Positions 36,362 to 44,583 of a stretch of DNA of 64,000 nt are shown here, piece after piece. The translations under genes and the position numbers were made by a program. Every line of letters starts with the position of its first letter. The first letter of the stretch is position 1. Below the pieces are notes generated by a model. It made no database searches, had not been told where the DNA came from, and was given only the letters and a program-made list of their open reading frames with translations. Location: the NCBI RefSeq assembly GCF_011059185.1, contig NZ_JAALFE010000007.1, forward strand, positions 62,001-126,000. The letters are read 5' to 3'. Source of the DNA: Paragemmobacter kunshanensis (lineage in GTDB: Bacteria > Pseudomonadota > Alphaproteobacteria > Rhodobacterales > Rhodobacteraceae).

Positions 36362-36817
36362 ATGAAACTGCTTCGAACCGCGCTTGTCGCAGCCCTCCTG
36401 CCGCTATCCGCCCTCGCGCAGGAAACACCCGCCCCTGCCGGGGCCTTTGCCCCCGTCGCGGCGGCGGATGTGGTCTGGTCGGACCTCATGTATGTCAGAC
36501 GCCCCGTCGTGGTCTTCGCCGACAGCCCGAACGACCCGAACTTCATCCGCCAGATGGAACTCATCGCCCGCGATCCCGGCCAGCTTGCCGAACGCGATGT
36601 CATCCTCATCACCGACACCGATCCCGCCGCCCGCACCGAGGTGCGCCAGAAACTCCGCCCCCGCGGCTTTTCGCTGGTGCTGCTGGACAAGGACCTTCGC
36701 CCCGTGATCCGCAAACCGCTCCCGTGGGAGGTGCGCGAGATCACCCATGCCATCGACAAATTCCCCCTGCGGCGGCAGGAAATCCAGCAAGGCGCAGGCC
36801 GCGGCGCGGGGGGCTGA
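36362..36817 (+). CDS. DUF4174 exported protein
   Basis: A protein of 151 residues with a signal peptide ([19 protein letters not shown], cleavage before QETPAP). The mature domain has a thioredoxin-like pattern without redox cysteines: [30 protein letters not shown] and [14 protein letters not shown]. This is the DUF4174 pattern. Function is unknown; it is likely periplasmic. It diverges from the mutase gene with 104 bases between starts, in which an 8-bp palindrome (CCCGATGC/GCATCGGG, 36282-36298) lies. Confidence 0.82.
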   Translation: MKLLRTALVAALLPLSALAQETPAPAGAFAPVAAADVVWSDLMYVRRPVVVFADSPNDPNFIRQMELIARDPGQLAERDVILITDTDPAARTEVRQKLRPRGFSLVLLDKDLRPVIRKPLPWEVREITHAIDKFPLRRQEIQQGAGRGAGG

Positions 36818-36830
36818 CCCCTCTCCCCGA

Positions 36831-36926
36831 CCCTCTCCCCACCGGGGAGAGGGAGGATCGCCCCACCCGATCCGGGGCACCCCGCAGGAAACGGTGCGCC
36901 CTTCCCTCTCCCCCCGGGGGAGAGGG
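36831..36926. repeat. two CCCTCTCCCC hairpins between converging genes
   Basis: Two perfect hairpins have the arm CCCTCTCCCC with loops ACC (36831-36853) and CCG (36904-36926). About 50 bases separate them. They lie between DUF4174 and pccA stop codons and may end transcription from both sides. The design is again a 10-bp arm with a 3-base loop. Confidence 0.8.
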
Positions 36927-36967
36927 TCAGGGTGAGGGGGCGATGCCGCAGCGGCCCGTGCATGGCC

Positions 36968-38971
36968 TCACTCGAATTCCATGATGATGTCGTCCACCTT
37001 CAGGCTGGCCCCGGCGCTTGCGGCGATCTTCTTCACCACGCCGCGCCGTTCGGCCTTCAGGATGTTCTCCATCTTCATGGCCTCCACCGTCGCCAGCGCC
37101 TGGCCCTCCTGCACCTCGTCGCCCTCGGCCACGTTGATCTTCACCACCAGCCCCGGCATCGGGCAGAGCAGGAATTTCGACGTATCAGGGGGCAGCTTCT
37201 CGGGCATCAGCAGCGAAAGCGCGTGCTGACGCGGGCTGCGCACGAGGCATTTCAGATCCGCCCCGCGCACCCGCAGCCGGAACCCCATCGGCACCTTGCC
37301 CACCTTCATCACCAAAGGCGTGCCATCCACCATCAGCCGCGCCAGCGGCTGGCCCGGCGTCCAGTCGCTTTCCACCCGATGCGACGTGCCTTCGGCGAAG
37401 GTCACGGTCGATCCGCCCTTGTCGGCGGACACCGTCACCGGAAACGCCTCGCCCTGCACCGACACGACCCAGTCATCGCCCACACGGCGCTGGTGGTTGT
37501 CCATCGTTCCGGTGATCTTCGTTCGCCGGATCTCTGCCACGCGGTTCATCGCCGCCGCCGCCGCCGCCACCCGGCGCAGCATCGCCCCGTCCAGCGTCAC
37601 GCCGTTGAAGCCTTCGGGATATTCCTCGGCAATGAAGGCGGTCGTGATATTGCCGCTGGTAAAGCGCGGATGCTCCATCACCGCCGAACAGAAGGGCAGG
37701 TTATGCCCGATCCCTTCCACCTCGAACGTATCCAAGGCCAGCCGCATCTCCTCGATCGCCGCCGCCCGCGTTTCGCCCCAGGTGCAGAGCTTGGCGATCA
37801 TCGGGTCATAGAACATCGAAATCTCGCCGCCCTCATAGACGCCGGTATCGTTCCGCACGATCCCGCCGCCCGCCGTCTTGCCCTCGACCGGGGGCCGATA
37901 GCGCGTCAGCCGCCCGATGGAGGGCAGGAAGTTCCGATAGGGGTCTTCCGCATAAAGCCGGCTTTCCATCGCCCAGCCGTTGATCTTCAGATCACCCTGG
38001 GCAAAGGGCAGCGGCTCCCCCGCCGCCACGCGGATCATCTGTTCCACCAGATCGACCCCGGTGATCAGCTCCGTCACCGGATGCTCCACCTGCAGGCGCG
38101 TGTTCATCTCAAGGAAATAGAAATTCCGGTTGCCGTCGACGATGAATTCCACCGTCCCGGCACTGGTATAGCCCACCGCCTTGGCCAAGGCGCAGGCCTG
38201 CTCGCCCATCGCCTTGCGCGTCGCCTCATCAAGGAAAGGCGACGGCGCCTCTTCGATCACCTTCTGGTTCCGCCGCTGGATGGAACACTCCCGCTCATGC
38301 AGGTAGACGCAATTGCCATGCTTGTCGGCCAGCACCTGAATCTCGATATGGCGCGGCTGGGTCACGAATTTCTCGATGAAGATGCGGTCATCGCCAAAAG
38401 ACGCCGCCGCCTCGTTCTTCGACGACTGGAACCCCTCGGCGGCTTCCTGATCGTTCCACGCGATCCGCATCCCCTTGCCGCCACCGCCCGCGCTGGCCTT
38501 GATCATCACCGGATAGCCGATCTCGCGGGAGATCTTCACCGCCTCCTCGCTGTCGGCGATCAGGCCCATATAGCCCGGAACCGTGGAAACCCCCGCCTCC
38601 TGCGCCAGCTTCTTCGAGGTGATCTTGTCCCCCATCGCCTCGATCGCCGGGCTGGGCGGGCCGATGAAGACGACGCCTTCCTTCTCCAAGGCGGCGGCGA
38701 AATCCATCCGCTCGGACAGGAAGCCATAGCCCGGATGCACCGCCTCGGCCCCCGTGGCGCGGATTGCCTCCATGATCCGGTCGATCACGATATAGGACTG
38801 GTTCGCAGGGGGCGGGCCGATATGCACCGCCTCATCCGCCATCTTGACGTGCAGCGCGTTGCGGTCGGCATCGGAATAGACGGCCACCGTCTTGATGCCC
38901 ATCTTGCGCGCGGTCTTGATGACACGGCAGGCAATCTCGCCCCTATTGGCGATCAGGATCTTCTTGAACAT
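36968..38971 (-). CDS. pccA: propionyl-CoA carboxylase alpha (biotin) subunit
   Basis: A protein of 667 residues. The biotin carboxylase part (1-450) contains KILIANRGEIACRVIKTARK, the ATP-grasp loop ASAGGGGKGMRIAW and the catalytic EMNTRLQVEHPVTE. The C-terminal carrier domain has the biotinyl lysine in EAMKMEN (Lys633). It carboxylates its own biotin with ATP and bicarbonate, then PccB transfers CO2 to propionyl-CoA to give methylmalonyl-CoA. Genes of the same strand between it and pccB encode small lipoproteins and unknown proteins. Confidence 0.95.
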   Translation of the reverse strand: MFKKILIANRGEIACRVIKTARKMGIKTVAVYSDADRNALHVKMADEAVHIGPPPANQSYIVIDRIMEAIRATGAEAVHPGYGFLSERMDFAAALEKEGVVFIGPPSPAIEAMGDKITSKKLAQEAGVSTVPGYMGLIADSEEAVKISREIGYPVMIKASAGGGGKGMRIAWNDQEAAEGFQSSKNEAAASFGDDRIFIEKFVTQPRHIEIQVLADKHGNCVYLHERECSIQRRNQKVIEEAPSPFLDEATRKAMGEQACALAKAVGYTSAGTVEFIVDGNRNFYFLEMNTRLQVEHPVTELITGVDLVEQMIRVAAGEPLPFAQGDLKINGWAMESRLYAEDPYRNFLPSIGRLTRYRPPVEGKTAGGGIVRNDTGVYEGGEISMFYDPMIAKLCTWGETRAAAIEEMRLALDTFEVEGIGHNLPFCSAVMEHPRFTSGNITTAFIAEEYPEGFNGVTLDGAMLRRVAAAAAAMNRVAEIRRTKITGTMDNHQRRVGDDWVVSVQGEAFPVTVSADKGGSTVTFAEGTSHRVESDWTPGQPLARLMVDGTPLVMKVGKVPMGFRLRVRGADLKCLVRSPRQHALSLLMPEKLPPDTSKFLLCPMPGLVVKINVAEGDEVQEGQALATVEAMKMENILKAERRGVVKKIAASAGASLKVDDIIMEFE

Positions 38972-39016
38972 CTCTCTCCCCTTCCACCGCGCCCGGGCCG
39001 GGGCGCGGAAATGACA

Positions 39017-39049
39017 AAGGCCACCGGGGCGACATGCCCCGATGGCCTT
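39017..39049 (-). terminator. terminator of the 70-residue lipoprotein gene
   Basis: AAGGCCACCGGGGC pairs with GCCCCGATGGCCTT (one mismatch) around GACAT. On the minus strand the hairpin is followed by TTTGTCATTTCC. It lies 40 bases after the lipoprotein stop and ahead of pccA, so pccA likely has its own promoter or depends on read-through. Confidence 0.65.
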
Positions 39050-39088
39050 CCAACAGTTGCGTCACGCCGTCCGCAGGCGGCGATCAGA

Positions 39089-39301
39089 TCAGTAGCGACG
39101 GCAGGGCGGCAGCCCCGGCAGACCGCAGGACGCAGCCCCGGCCAGCGCGCCAAGCGCGGCCCCTGCGACCATGTTTTCATCCATCGCATCGGCGATGGCC
39201 GCACCCGCGACAGCACCGCCAAGCCCGCGCTCGGTCGGGGTCTGCATGCAGCCCGCAAGGGTTGTGGTCGCAAGTGCGAGAATGACAAGATATTTACGCA
39301 T
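39089..39301 (-). CDS. small lipoprotein with glycine-zipper segment
   Basis: A protein of 70 residues with a lipoprotein signal (ATTTLAGC, Cys18). The mature part is a glycine/alanine-rich helix pair (GLGGAVAGAAIADAMD, then MVAGAALGALAGAASCGLPG), typical of glycine-zipper envelope proteins, ending in a CRRY tail. Two further cysteines (near residues 59 and 67) could form a disulphide. Function unknown; it probably sits in the outer or inner membrane leaflet. It is upstream of pccA on the same strand but has its own terminator. Confidence 0.75.
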   Translation of the reverse strand: MRKYLVILALATTTLAGCMQTPTERGLGGAVAGAAIADAMDENMVAGAALGALAGAASCGLPGLPPCRRY

Positions 39302-39647
39302 GGCTCTTTGCCTCTTTGGGTTGTGATTGCCGCCAAGTTTACCCTGTTCAGCGCCGCAATAAAGGACAATTCGCAGGCCACGGATCGCGGTTGCGTGATA
39401 TCGGCAGAAGGGCGCGCATGCCCCTTCCCGTCCGACAAGGCAAAAAAGTCCGGCCTCCCCGCAACGGGGAAAGGCCGGAACTCAAGGGAAGGGGTAGTGT
39501 CAAGGCAGAGACGGGGGCCGTAGGACAAGCACCCCGAGGGATCTTCACTCTGTGCCAGCCCATGGCCCAAGGCAAATGCCGTTTCGCCCGCGCGCGGGCG
39601 CCTTGCGAAAGCTTGCCGGAATGCGGTCGGGCTCGGCGGATGCATGC
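39302..39647. other. 346-base gap between two minus-strand genes
   Basis: I see no gene here. The right part (39480-39647) follows the stop of the 134-residue unknown gene and has no coding signal in any frame. The centre holds an intrinsic terminator (39442-39479). The left part should hold the promoter of the small glycine-zipper lipoprotein gene. Confidence 0.5.
39442..39479 (-). terminator. strong intrinsic terminator with T6
   Basis: On the minus strand TCCGGCC-TT-TCCCCG pairs with CGGGGA-GGCCGGA around TTG (two-base bulge) and is followed by CTTTTTTG. It is the clearest rho-independent terminator in the window, and it ends the transcript of the 134-residue gene upstream. Confidence 0.85.
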
Positions 39648-40052
39648 CTAGTCGTCCCCGTCCCAGTCGTCGAAATCGTCGTCAAAGCCGAAATCGGGCG
39701 CGTCCTTGGCAAAGACTTCGGGAAAGCTCGCCTCGGCCCGCTTCACGTCGATGCGCAGCAGCGCCTCATAGGAACAGGGATCGAACGGATCCTCTGCCGG
39801 CACCACCTCGCGCCCGAACAGCCAGGACAGCCGCCCCGCATCCAGATTGCCGCGCTCGAACGGCTCTTCCCCGAACTGCGCCCAGAGCGCCGCCATGAAC
39901 CCCTGATCGGCCATGCGGTCGGCATGCTTGCGGTCGCGATAGCGTTCCCGCCTCACGATCTTCGCCGGCCCTTCCTTGCGGTTCTCGCGCCGGATGGTGA
40001 ACTGGAAATCCGTTCCGGGCAACCGCCCCGGAAAGCCGCGATGCTTCAGCAT
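39648..40052 (-). CDS. conserved hypothetical protein with acidic tail
   Basis: I do not recognise this family. The product of 134 residues starts LKHRGFPGRLPGTDFQFTIR, continues with a very basic stretch (RRENRKEGPAKIVRRERYRD), and ends in an acidic tail (DFGFDDDFDDWDGDD). No signal peptide or membrane segment is visible. The charge split suggests binding to nucleic acid or to a partner protein. It sits between pccA and pccB on their strand, with its own strong terminator. The start is the ATG at the beginning of the conserved-looking LKHRGF; no alternative is better. Confidence 0.7.
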   Translation of the reverse strand: MLKHRGFPGRLPGTDFQFTIRRENRKEGPAKIVRRERYRDRKHADRMADQGFMAALWAQFGEEPFERGNLDAGRLSWLFGREVVPAEDPFDPCSYEALLRIDVKRAEASFPEVFAKDAPDFGFDDDFDDWDGDD

Positions 40053-40146
40053 GTCCTGCCCCTTTCGATGCCAAGGGGCGCGTCATGCCGGATCGTGCGG
40101 CCAAGGTCAAATCCGGCCGCCCGCAACCTGGCGCCAGACAGAATCG

Positions 40147-40183
40147 GGGCGGGCCGGGGCGCACAAGCCCCATTGGCCCGCCC
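40147..40183 (-). terminator. large GC hairpin after the 45-residue lipoprotein gene
   Basis: GGGCGGGCC pairs with GGCCCGCCC, and inside it GGGGC with GCCCC around GCACAA. It starts 8 bases beyond the small gene's stop. Few T residues follow, so termination is likely but not certain. Confidence 0.6.
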
Positions 40184-40190
40184 GGATTTC

Positions 40191-40328
40191 TTACTTGTAC
40201 TTGCCGGTGTAGGTCGGCTCGGTCGACACGGGGGTATCCACGTAGACGACTTCTTCTTCCTTGGCGGCGCAGGCTGCAACAAAGGCGACCATGCACAGCG
40301 CCAGAAGGGTTTTCGTGCTCTTCGACAT
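40191..40328 (-). CDS. 45-residue lipoprotein in the propionate locus
   Basis: A very short gene. The product begins MSKSTKTLLALCMVAFVAAC, a full lipoprotein signal with lipobox VAAC (Cys20), then AAKEEEVVYVDTPVSTEPTY and a TGKYK tail. GGAG stands seven bases before the ATG and a GC hairpin follows the stop, so it looks like a complete small transcription unit. The mature lipopeptide of only about 26 residues carries an acidic patch. Function is unknown; as I recall, similar mini-lipoproteins occur at this site in other Rhodobacteraceae. Confidence 0.75.
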   Translation of the reverse strand: MSKSTKTLLALCMVAFVAACAAKEEEVVYVDTPVSTEPTYTGKYK

Positions 40329-40542
40329 CCTCTACTCCTATTTTCTTGGAGGGATGGCCCGGACGAATAGCCGCCGCGCCCCCCTCGATGCGAGGTATCG
40401 GCCGCTTGGGTTCGACCGCACTGCACCTTAGCCGAAATTCCGGCCCATGCACATGCAGACGAAGCCAAGTTCTCGGCCTGTGTCCCTGCTACATCAGCCA
40501 GCCCATATCCGGCAAGCCCCCTGCCACCCGCATCGGCGAACA

Positions 40543-40977
40543 TCAGTAGATCTCCCAGATGCAGGCGCCATCCTCGATGCGGAAGGCCTCGAAATACTGC
40601 GTGGCCTCCGGGGCGGCCTCGCCAAAGGCCACCGCCACATCCGACATGGAAATGATCACCTGTTCCGGATGCGGCCCCTGCGCGGCGATGCGCGGCAGGG
40701 CAAAGCTGTCGCACAGATGCTGCATGTCGGCGCTGGCCGTGTCGAAATCCACCCCGCCCCCCGGCGCGATCCCCGGCGCAAGAAAGCGGAAACGCAGCGT
40801 CATCCCCTCCGGCCCCGGCACGTTCCAGATCACGTCCTGCAGGCTGACCGCCTGCCCCGACGGCACCGCGATCCCTGCCCCATCGCCCGGCTCCACCCGC
40901 AACACCCCGTCCTCCGCCGCCACGGGCGCGGCGGCCAGAAGGGCCAGGATCGGCATCAGGCGAAGGACAGGGCGCAT
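40543..40977 (-). CDS. DUF6497-like exported protein
   Basis: A protein of 144 residues with a signal peptide (LRLMPILALLAAAPVAA, cleavage before EDGVL). The mature part is beta-rich (LQDVIWNVPGPEGMTLRFRF, then LAPGI) with a conserved-looking MQHLCDSFALPRI and a closing YFEAFRIEDGACIWEIY; its two cysteines may pair. I believe it belongs to DUF6497, a group I know only by name from Rhodobacteraceae. It starts 9 bases after pccB and is probably co-transcribed with it. Confidence 0.72.
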   Translation of the reverse strand: MRPVLRLMPILALLAAAPVAAEDGVLRVEPGDGAGIAVPSGQAVSLQDVIWNVPGPEGMTLRFRFLAPGIAPGGGVDFDTASADMQHLCDSFALPRIAAQGPHPEQVIISMSDVAVAFGEAAPEATQYFEAFRIEDGACIWEIY

Positions 40978-40986
40978 CGAACGGCC

Positions 40987-42519
40987 TCACAACGGGATGT
41001 TGTCGTGCTTCTTCCAGGGATTGGCCTGCTTCTTCGTCCGCAGGCTGGCAAAGGCGCGCGCAACGCGGCGGCGGGTGGAATGGGGCATGATCACCTCGTC
41101 GATGAACCCCTTTTCCGCCGCAACAAAGGGATTGGCGAAGCGGTCCTCGTAATCCTTCACCCGCCCCGCGATCTTGTCCTTGTCACCCAACTCGCTGCGA
41201 TAGAGGATCTCGACCGCCCCCTTCGCCCCCATCACGGCCACTTCCGCCGTGGGCCAGGCATAGTTGAAATCGCCCCGCAGATGCTTGGACGACATCACGA
41301 CATAGGCCCCGCCATAGGTCTTGCGCGTCAGCACCGTCACCTTCGGCACCGTCGCCTCGCCATAGGCGAACAGCAGTTTCGCCCCGTGCTTGATGACCCC
41401 GCCATATTCCTGGCTCGTCCCCGGCAGGAAGCCCGGCACATCGACCAGCGTCAGGATCGGCACTTCGAAGGCGTCGCAGAACCGCACGAAACGCGCGGCC
41501 TTCCGGCTTGCGTCGATATCCAGACAGCCCGCCAGGACCATCGGCTGGTTCGCCACCACGCCCACGGTCTGCCCTTCCAGCCGGATGAAGCCGGTGATGA
41601 TATTGCCCGCGAAATCCTTCTGGATCTCGAAGAAATCGCCCTCGTCGGCGATCTTCAGGATCAGTTCCTTCATGTCATAGGGCTGGTTCGGATTGTCCGG
41701 CACCAGCGTATCAAGGCTCATCTCCACCCGCGCGGGATCATCGAAGAAGGGCCGCACCGGCGCCTTCTCGCGGTTGTTCAGCGGCAGGAAATCGAACAGC
41801 CGCCGCGTTTCCGCGATCAGTTCGACATCATTCTCATAGGCCCCGTCCGCGACCGAGGATTTCTTCGTATGCGTCGAAGCCCCGCCCAGTTCCTCGGCGG
41901 TGACCTGCTCATTCGTCACGGTCTTCACCACATCCGGCCCGGTGACGAACATGTAGGAGCTGTCCTTCACCATGAAGATGAAGTCCGTCATCGCGGGCGA
42001 ATAGACCGCACCCCCCGCGCAAGGCCCCATGATCAGCGAAATCTGCGGCACCACGCCCGAGGCAAGGATATTGCGCTGGAACACCTCGCCATAGGCCGCG
42101 AGCGAAGACACCCCTTCCTGAATCCGCGCCCCGCCGGAATCGTTCATCCCGATCACCGGCGCGCCGTTCTGGATCGCCATATCCATGATCTTGCAGATCT
42201 TCGCCGCGTGGGTTTCGGAAACCGACCCGCCCAGCACGGTGAAGTCCTGCGAAAAGACATAGACCATGCGCCCGTTGATCGTGCCCCATCCGGTCACGAC
42301 ACCGTCGCCGGGATGGCGCGTCTCTTCCATCCCGAAATCCGTGCAGCGGTGCTGCACGAACATGTCGAATTCCTCGAAACTGCCCTCATCCAGCAAAAGC
42401 TCGATCCGCTCCCGCGCGGTCAGCTTGCCCTTGGCATGCTGCGCCTCCACCCGGCGCGCGCCCCCGCCCGCGCGGGCCACGGCGCGGCGGTCTTCCAACT
42501 CCTGCAGGATATCCTTCAT
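40987..42519 (-). CDS. pccB: propionyl-CoA carboxylase beta subunit
   Basis: A carboxyltransferase of 510 residues with the two crotonase-like halves of this family: [38 protein letters not shown] in the N-half (CoA site) and [28 protein letters not shown] in the C-half (carboxybiotin site). It moves CO2 from biotin on PccA to propionyl-CoA. The ATG before [11 protein letters not shown] is preceded by GGGGAGAG. A TTTGCAAA palindrome 72 bases upstream marks a likely PccR site, and pccR itself lies 2 kb away. Confidence 0.95.
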   Translation of the reverse strand: MKDILQELEDRRAVARAGGGARRVEAQHAKGKLTARERIELLLDEGSFEEFDMFVQHRCTDFGMEETRHPGDGVVTGWGTINGRMVYVFSQDFTVLGGSVSETHAAKICKIMDMAIQNGAPVIGMNDSGGARIQEGVSSLAAYGEVFQRNILASGVVPQISLIMGPCAGGAVYSPAMTDFIFMVKDSSYMFVTGPDVVKTVTNEQVTAEELGGASTHTKKSSVADGAYENDVELIAETRRLFDFLPLNNREKAPVRPFFDDPARVEMSLDTLVPDNPNQPYDMKELILKIADEGDFFEIQKDFAGNIITGFIRLEGQTVGVVANQPMVLAGCLDIDASRKAARFVRFCDAFEVPILTLVDVPGFLPGTSQEYGGVIKHGAKLLFAYGEATVPKVTVLTRKTYGGAYVVMSSKHLRGDFNYAWPTAEVAVMGAKGAVEILYRSELGDKDKIAGRVKDYEDRFANPFVAAEKGFIDEVIMPHSTRRRVARAFASLRTKKQANPWKKHDNIPL

Positions 42520-42590
42520 CGGTGCTCTCCCCCCGAATTTTGCCGATACATAGCGGCATGAAGCAGGGGGACCAAAGGGAGTCTCGCATA

Positions 42591-42622
42591 TTTGCAAATT
42601 ATTGGCAGACTTCCTTGCGCAA
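42591..42622 (-). promoter_or_regulatory. probable PccR/ScfR operator upstream of pccB
   Basis: A perfect palindrome TTTGCAAA (42591-42598) is followed by TTGGCAGA (6 of 8 matches) and, 24 bases on, by TTGCGCAA (42615-42622). As I recall, TTTGCAAA-type sites are what PccR of Rhodobacter sphaeroides binds upstream of pccB. The same octamer occurs twice upstream of the pccR gene here. Confidence 0.65.
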
Positions 42623-42726
42623 AACGCAAATCAGCAAACCCCTCGCCTTCCGCCCGTCGCGGCCCTAAAAGCGCGGTCAGAACGATCCAAGCCCTTTCAT
42701 CCGTTCCCAAATCTCGCCCGGAGGGT

Positions 42727-42751
42727 CCGGGAGGGCAGGTCGCCCTCCCGG
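42727..42751. repeat. CCGGGAGGGC hairpin between pccB and the DMT gene
   Basis: A perfect 10-bp inverted repeat, left arm CCGGGAGGGC with loop AGGTC, lies 55 bases before the DMT-family start. It resembles the GC hairpin part of the repeat elements at 24620 and 52832 but lacks their GGTATTT tail. Confidence 0.7.
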
Positions 42752-42805
42752 GGCCACCCACCCCGCGCCACGCCACGGAACCCAGAAAACCGGACCCTTG
42801 CCATC

Positions 42806-43159
42806 ATGTCGCAGCTTCCCGTCCCCGTCATCACCATCGGCCTCCTGCTCGCCTCGAACATCTTCATGACCTTCGCCTGGTATGGGCACCTGAAATACAA
42901 GTCCGCCTCGCTGGTGCTGGTCATCCTAGCCAGCTGGCTGATCGCCCTGCCCGAATATGCGCTGCAGGTGCCTGCCAATCGCATCGGCCACGGCCATTTC
43001 TCGGCGGCCGAACTCAAGACGATCCAGGAGGTGATCACCCTCACCGTCTTCGCCGTCTTCTCGGTGCTCTATCTGAAGGAACCGCTGGGCTGGAACCACG
43101 CACTCGGCTTTGCCTTCATCGCGCTCGGGGCCTTCTTCATCTTCCACAAATGGGGCTAG
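42806..43159 (+). CDS. DMT family protein (DUF486)
   Basis: A membrane protein of 117 residues with four hydrophobic segments: PVPVITIGLLLASNIFMTFAW, SLVLVILASWLIALPEYALQ, VITLTVFAVFSVLYL and ALGFAFIALGAFFIFHKWG. The segment between helices 2 and 3, PANRIGHGHFSAAELKTIQE, is highly typical of DUF486. It is half the size of usual drug/metabolite transporters and probably works as a dimer; the substrate is unknown. The ATG before SQLPVPV was chosen because the 68-residue upstream extension would run through the PccR site and hairpin. Confidence 0.88.
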   Translation: MSQLPVPVITIGLLLASNIFMTFAWYGHLKYKSASLVLVILASWLIALPEYALQVPANRIGHGHFSAAELKTIQEVITLTVFAVFSVLYLKEPLGWNHALGFAFIALGAFFIFHKWG

Positions 43160-43252
43160 CCCCCTGCCACAGCCCGCCCGCGCCCTCAGGCACACCGACC
43201 TGTGCATTCCCGCTTCTGGACAAGCCCCCCCCTGCGGGCGTAGCGCTTCGGC

Positions 43253-44461
43253 ATGACACCCGTCCGCTTCCTTGACCGCCGCACTCCCCCGCATATCGCC
43301 ACGCTCATCCTGATGGCGGGGATGTCGGCCCTGGCGATGAACATCTTCCTGCCCTCGCTGCCGGGCATGGCGAAGTGGTTCGATGCCCCCTATGCGCTGA
43401 TGCAGCTTTCCGTGGCGCTCTACCTTGCGCTCTCGGCCGTGCTGCAGATCCTCATCGGCCCGATCTCCGATCGCTTCGGCCGCCGCAAGGTGCTTCTGGG
43501 CGCGATGGTCCTGTTCCTGGTCGCCACCGTGGGCACGCTGCTGGCCACCGATGCCACCACCTTCCTGATCTTCCGCATGGCGCAGGCCGTGGTGGCGGCG
43601 GGCATGGTCCTGTCGCGGGCCGTCGTGCGCGACATGGTCCCCGATGCCCAGGCCGCCTCGATGATCGGCTATGTCACCATGGGCATGTCGATCGTGCCCA
43701 TGATCGGCCCCGTCATCGGCGGCGTGCTTGATGAACAATTCGGCTGGCAGGCGAATTTCGCGCTGCTGCTGATCCTCGGCGTGGTCACGCTGGTGCTGAT
43801 CTGGGCCGATCTGGGCGAAACCGCGACACCCCGCAAGATCTCGCTCATGGACCAGATCCGCACCTATCCGGGCCTGCTGACCTCGCGCCGCTTCTGGGGC
43901 TATGTGGGCTGCGCCTCCTTCACCTCGGGTTCCTTCTTCGCCTATCTCGGCGGTGCGCCCTATGTGGGCAACGTGGTCTTCGGCCTCTCCTCCTCCGAAG
44001 TGGGCCTTCTCTTCGCCATCACCGCCGTGGGCTATGCGGCAGGCAATTTCGTCGCCGGGCGCTTTTCCGTCCGGATCGGGCTGAACCGCATGATCCTGGG
44101 CGGCACCATCGTCTGCGTGATCGGCATGGGTCTCCTCGCCCTCGTCACCCTCGCGGGCCTGCATTCCCCCTATGTCTTCTTCGGCTTCACCCTCGCCCTC
44201 GGCCTTGGCAACGGCATGACACTGCCCAATGCCAATGCCGGGATGCTGTCGATCAAGCCCGAACTCGCGGGCACCGCCTCGGGCCTTGGCGGGGCGATCC
44301 AGATCGGCGGCGGCGCGGCCCTGGCCGCGCTGGCCGGAACGCTCCTGACCGAAGGCGCAACCGAGATGCCGCTGATCCTGCTGATGCTCGGCTCTGCCAT
44401 CCTCGCGCTCTTCTCGATCCTCGCCGTGATGCGCCGCGCCCGCCGCCTCGGGCTGGGCTGA
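43253..44461 (+). CDS. MFS transporter, Bcr/CflA drug-resistance group
   Basis: A membrane protein of 402 residues with 12 hydrophobic segments. The loop 2-3 motif ISDRFGRRKVLLGAM and the helix 5 region ARDMVPDAQAASMIGYVTMG-like sequence (VVRDMVPDAQAAS) mark the DHA1 Bcr/CflA group of proton-driven exporters. It lies between the DMT gene and pccR. No clear ribosome site precedes the ATG. Possible cargo includes drugs or organic acids; nothing in the sequence ties it to propionate. Confidence 0.9.
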   Translation: MTPVRFLDRRTPPHIATLILMAGMSALAMNIFLPSLPGMAKWFDAPYALMQLSVALYLALSAVLQILIGPISDRFGRRKVLLGAMVLFLVATVGTLLATDATTFLIFRMAQAVVAAGMVLSRAVVRDMVPDAQAASMIGYVTMGMSIVPMIGPVIGGVLDEQFGWQANFALLLILGVVTLVLIWADLGETATPRKISLMDQIRTYPGLLTSRRFWGYVGCASFTSGSFFAYLGGAPYVGNVVFGLSSSEVGLLFAITAVGYAAGNFVAGRFSVRIGLNRMILGGTIVCVIGMGLLALVTLAGLHSPYVFFGFTLALGLGNGMTLPNANAGMLSIKPELAGTASGLGGAIQIGGGAALAALAGTLLTEGATEMPLILLMLGSAILALFSILAVMRRARRLGLG

Positions 44462-44523
44462 TCCCGCCGCCCGCCCGCCCCGCGCGCTTCCCCCTTGACG
44501 CGCGCGGGATTTCTTCGAAGAAC

Positions 44524-44573
44524 TTTGCAAAATTCCGGTGGGCCACCGCACCCACGCCGCGCCGCTTTGCAAA
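44524..44573 (+). promoter_or_regulatory. two TTTGCAAA palindromes in the pccR promoter
   Basis: Perfect TTTGCAAA octamers lie at 44524-44531 and 44566-44573. Their centres are 42 bases apart, four helical turns, so both face the same side of DNA. The second merges with the pccR ribosome site (AAAGGA, 11 bases before the ATG). The layout suggests self-control by PccR. Confidence 0.7.
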
Positions 44574-44583
44574 GGATGCCGAC

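Noticed and set aside
33807-36365. Very long open frame (about 850 codons) opposite the mutase gene
   Set aside because: It mirrors the mutase codons in GC-rich DNA; its translation is rich in Arg, Pro and His with no family marks. Similar shadows lie opposite pccA, proS, kpsC, topA and parE.
39480-39645. Possible small minus-strand gene between the terminator and the 134-residue gene
   Set aside because: The frame runs through the strong intrinsic terminator, has no ribosome site and no recognisable composition.
42602-42805. Upstream extension of the DMT-family gene by 68 residues
   Set aside because: It would run through the PccR site and a hairpin, is Arg/Pro-rich, and DUF486 proteins start at the ATG chosen.
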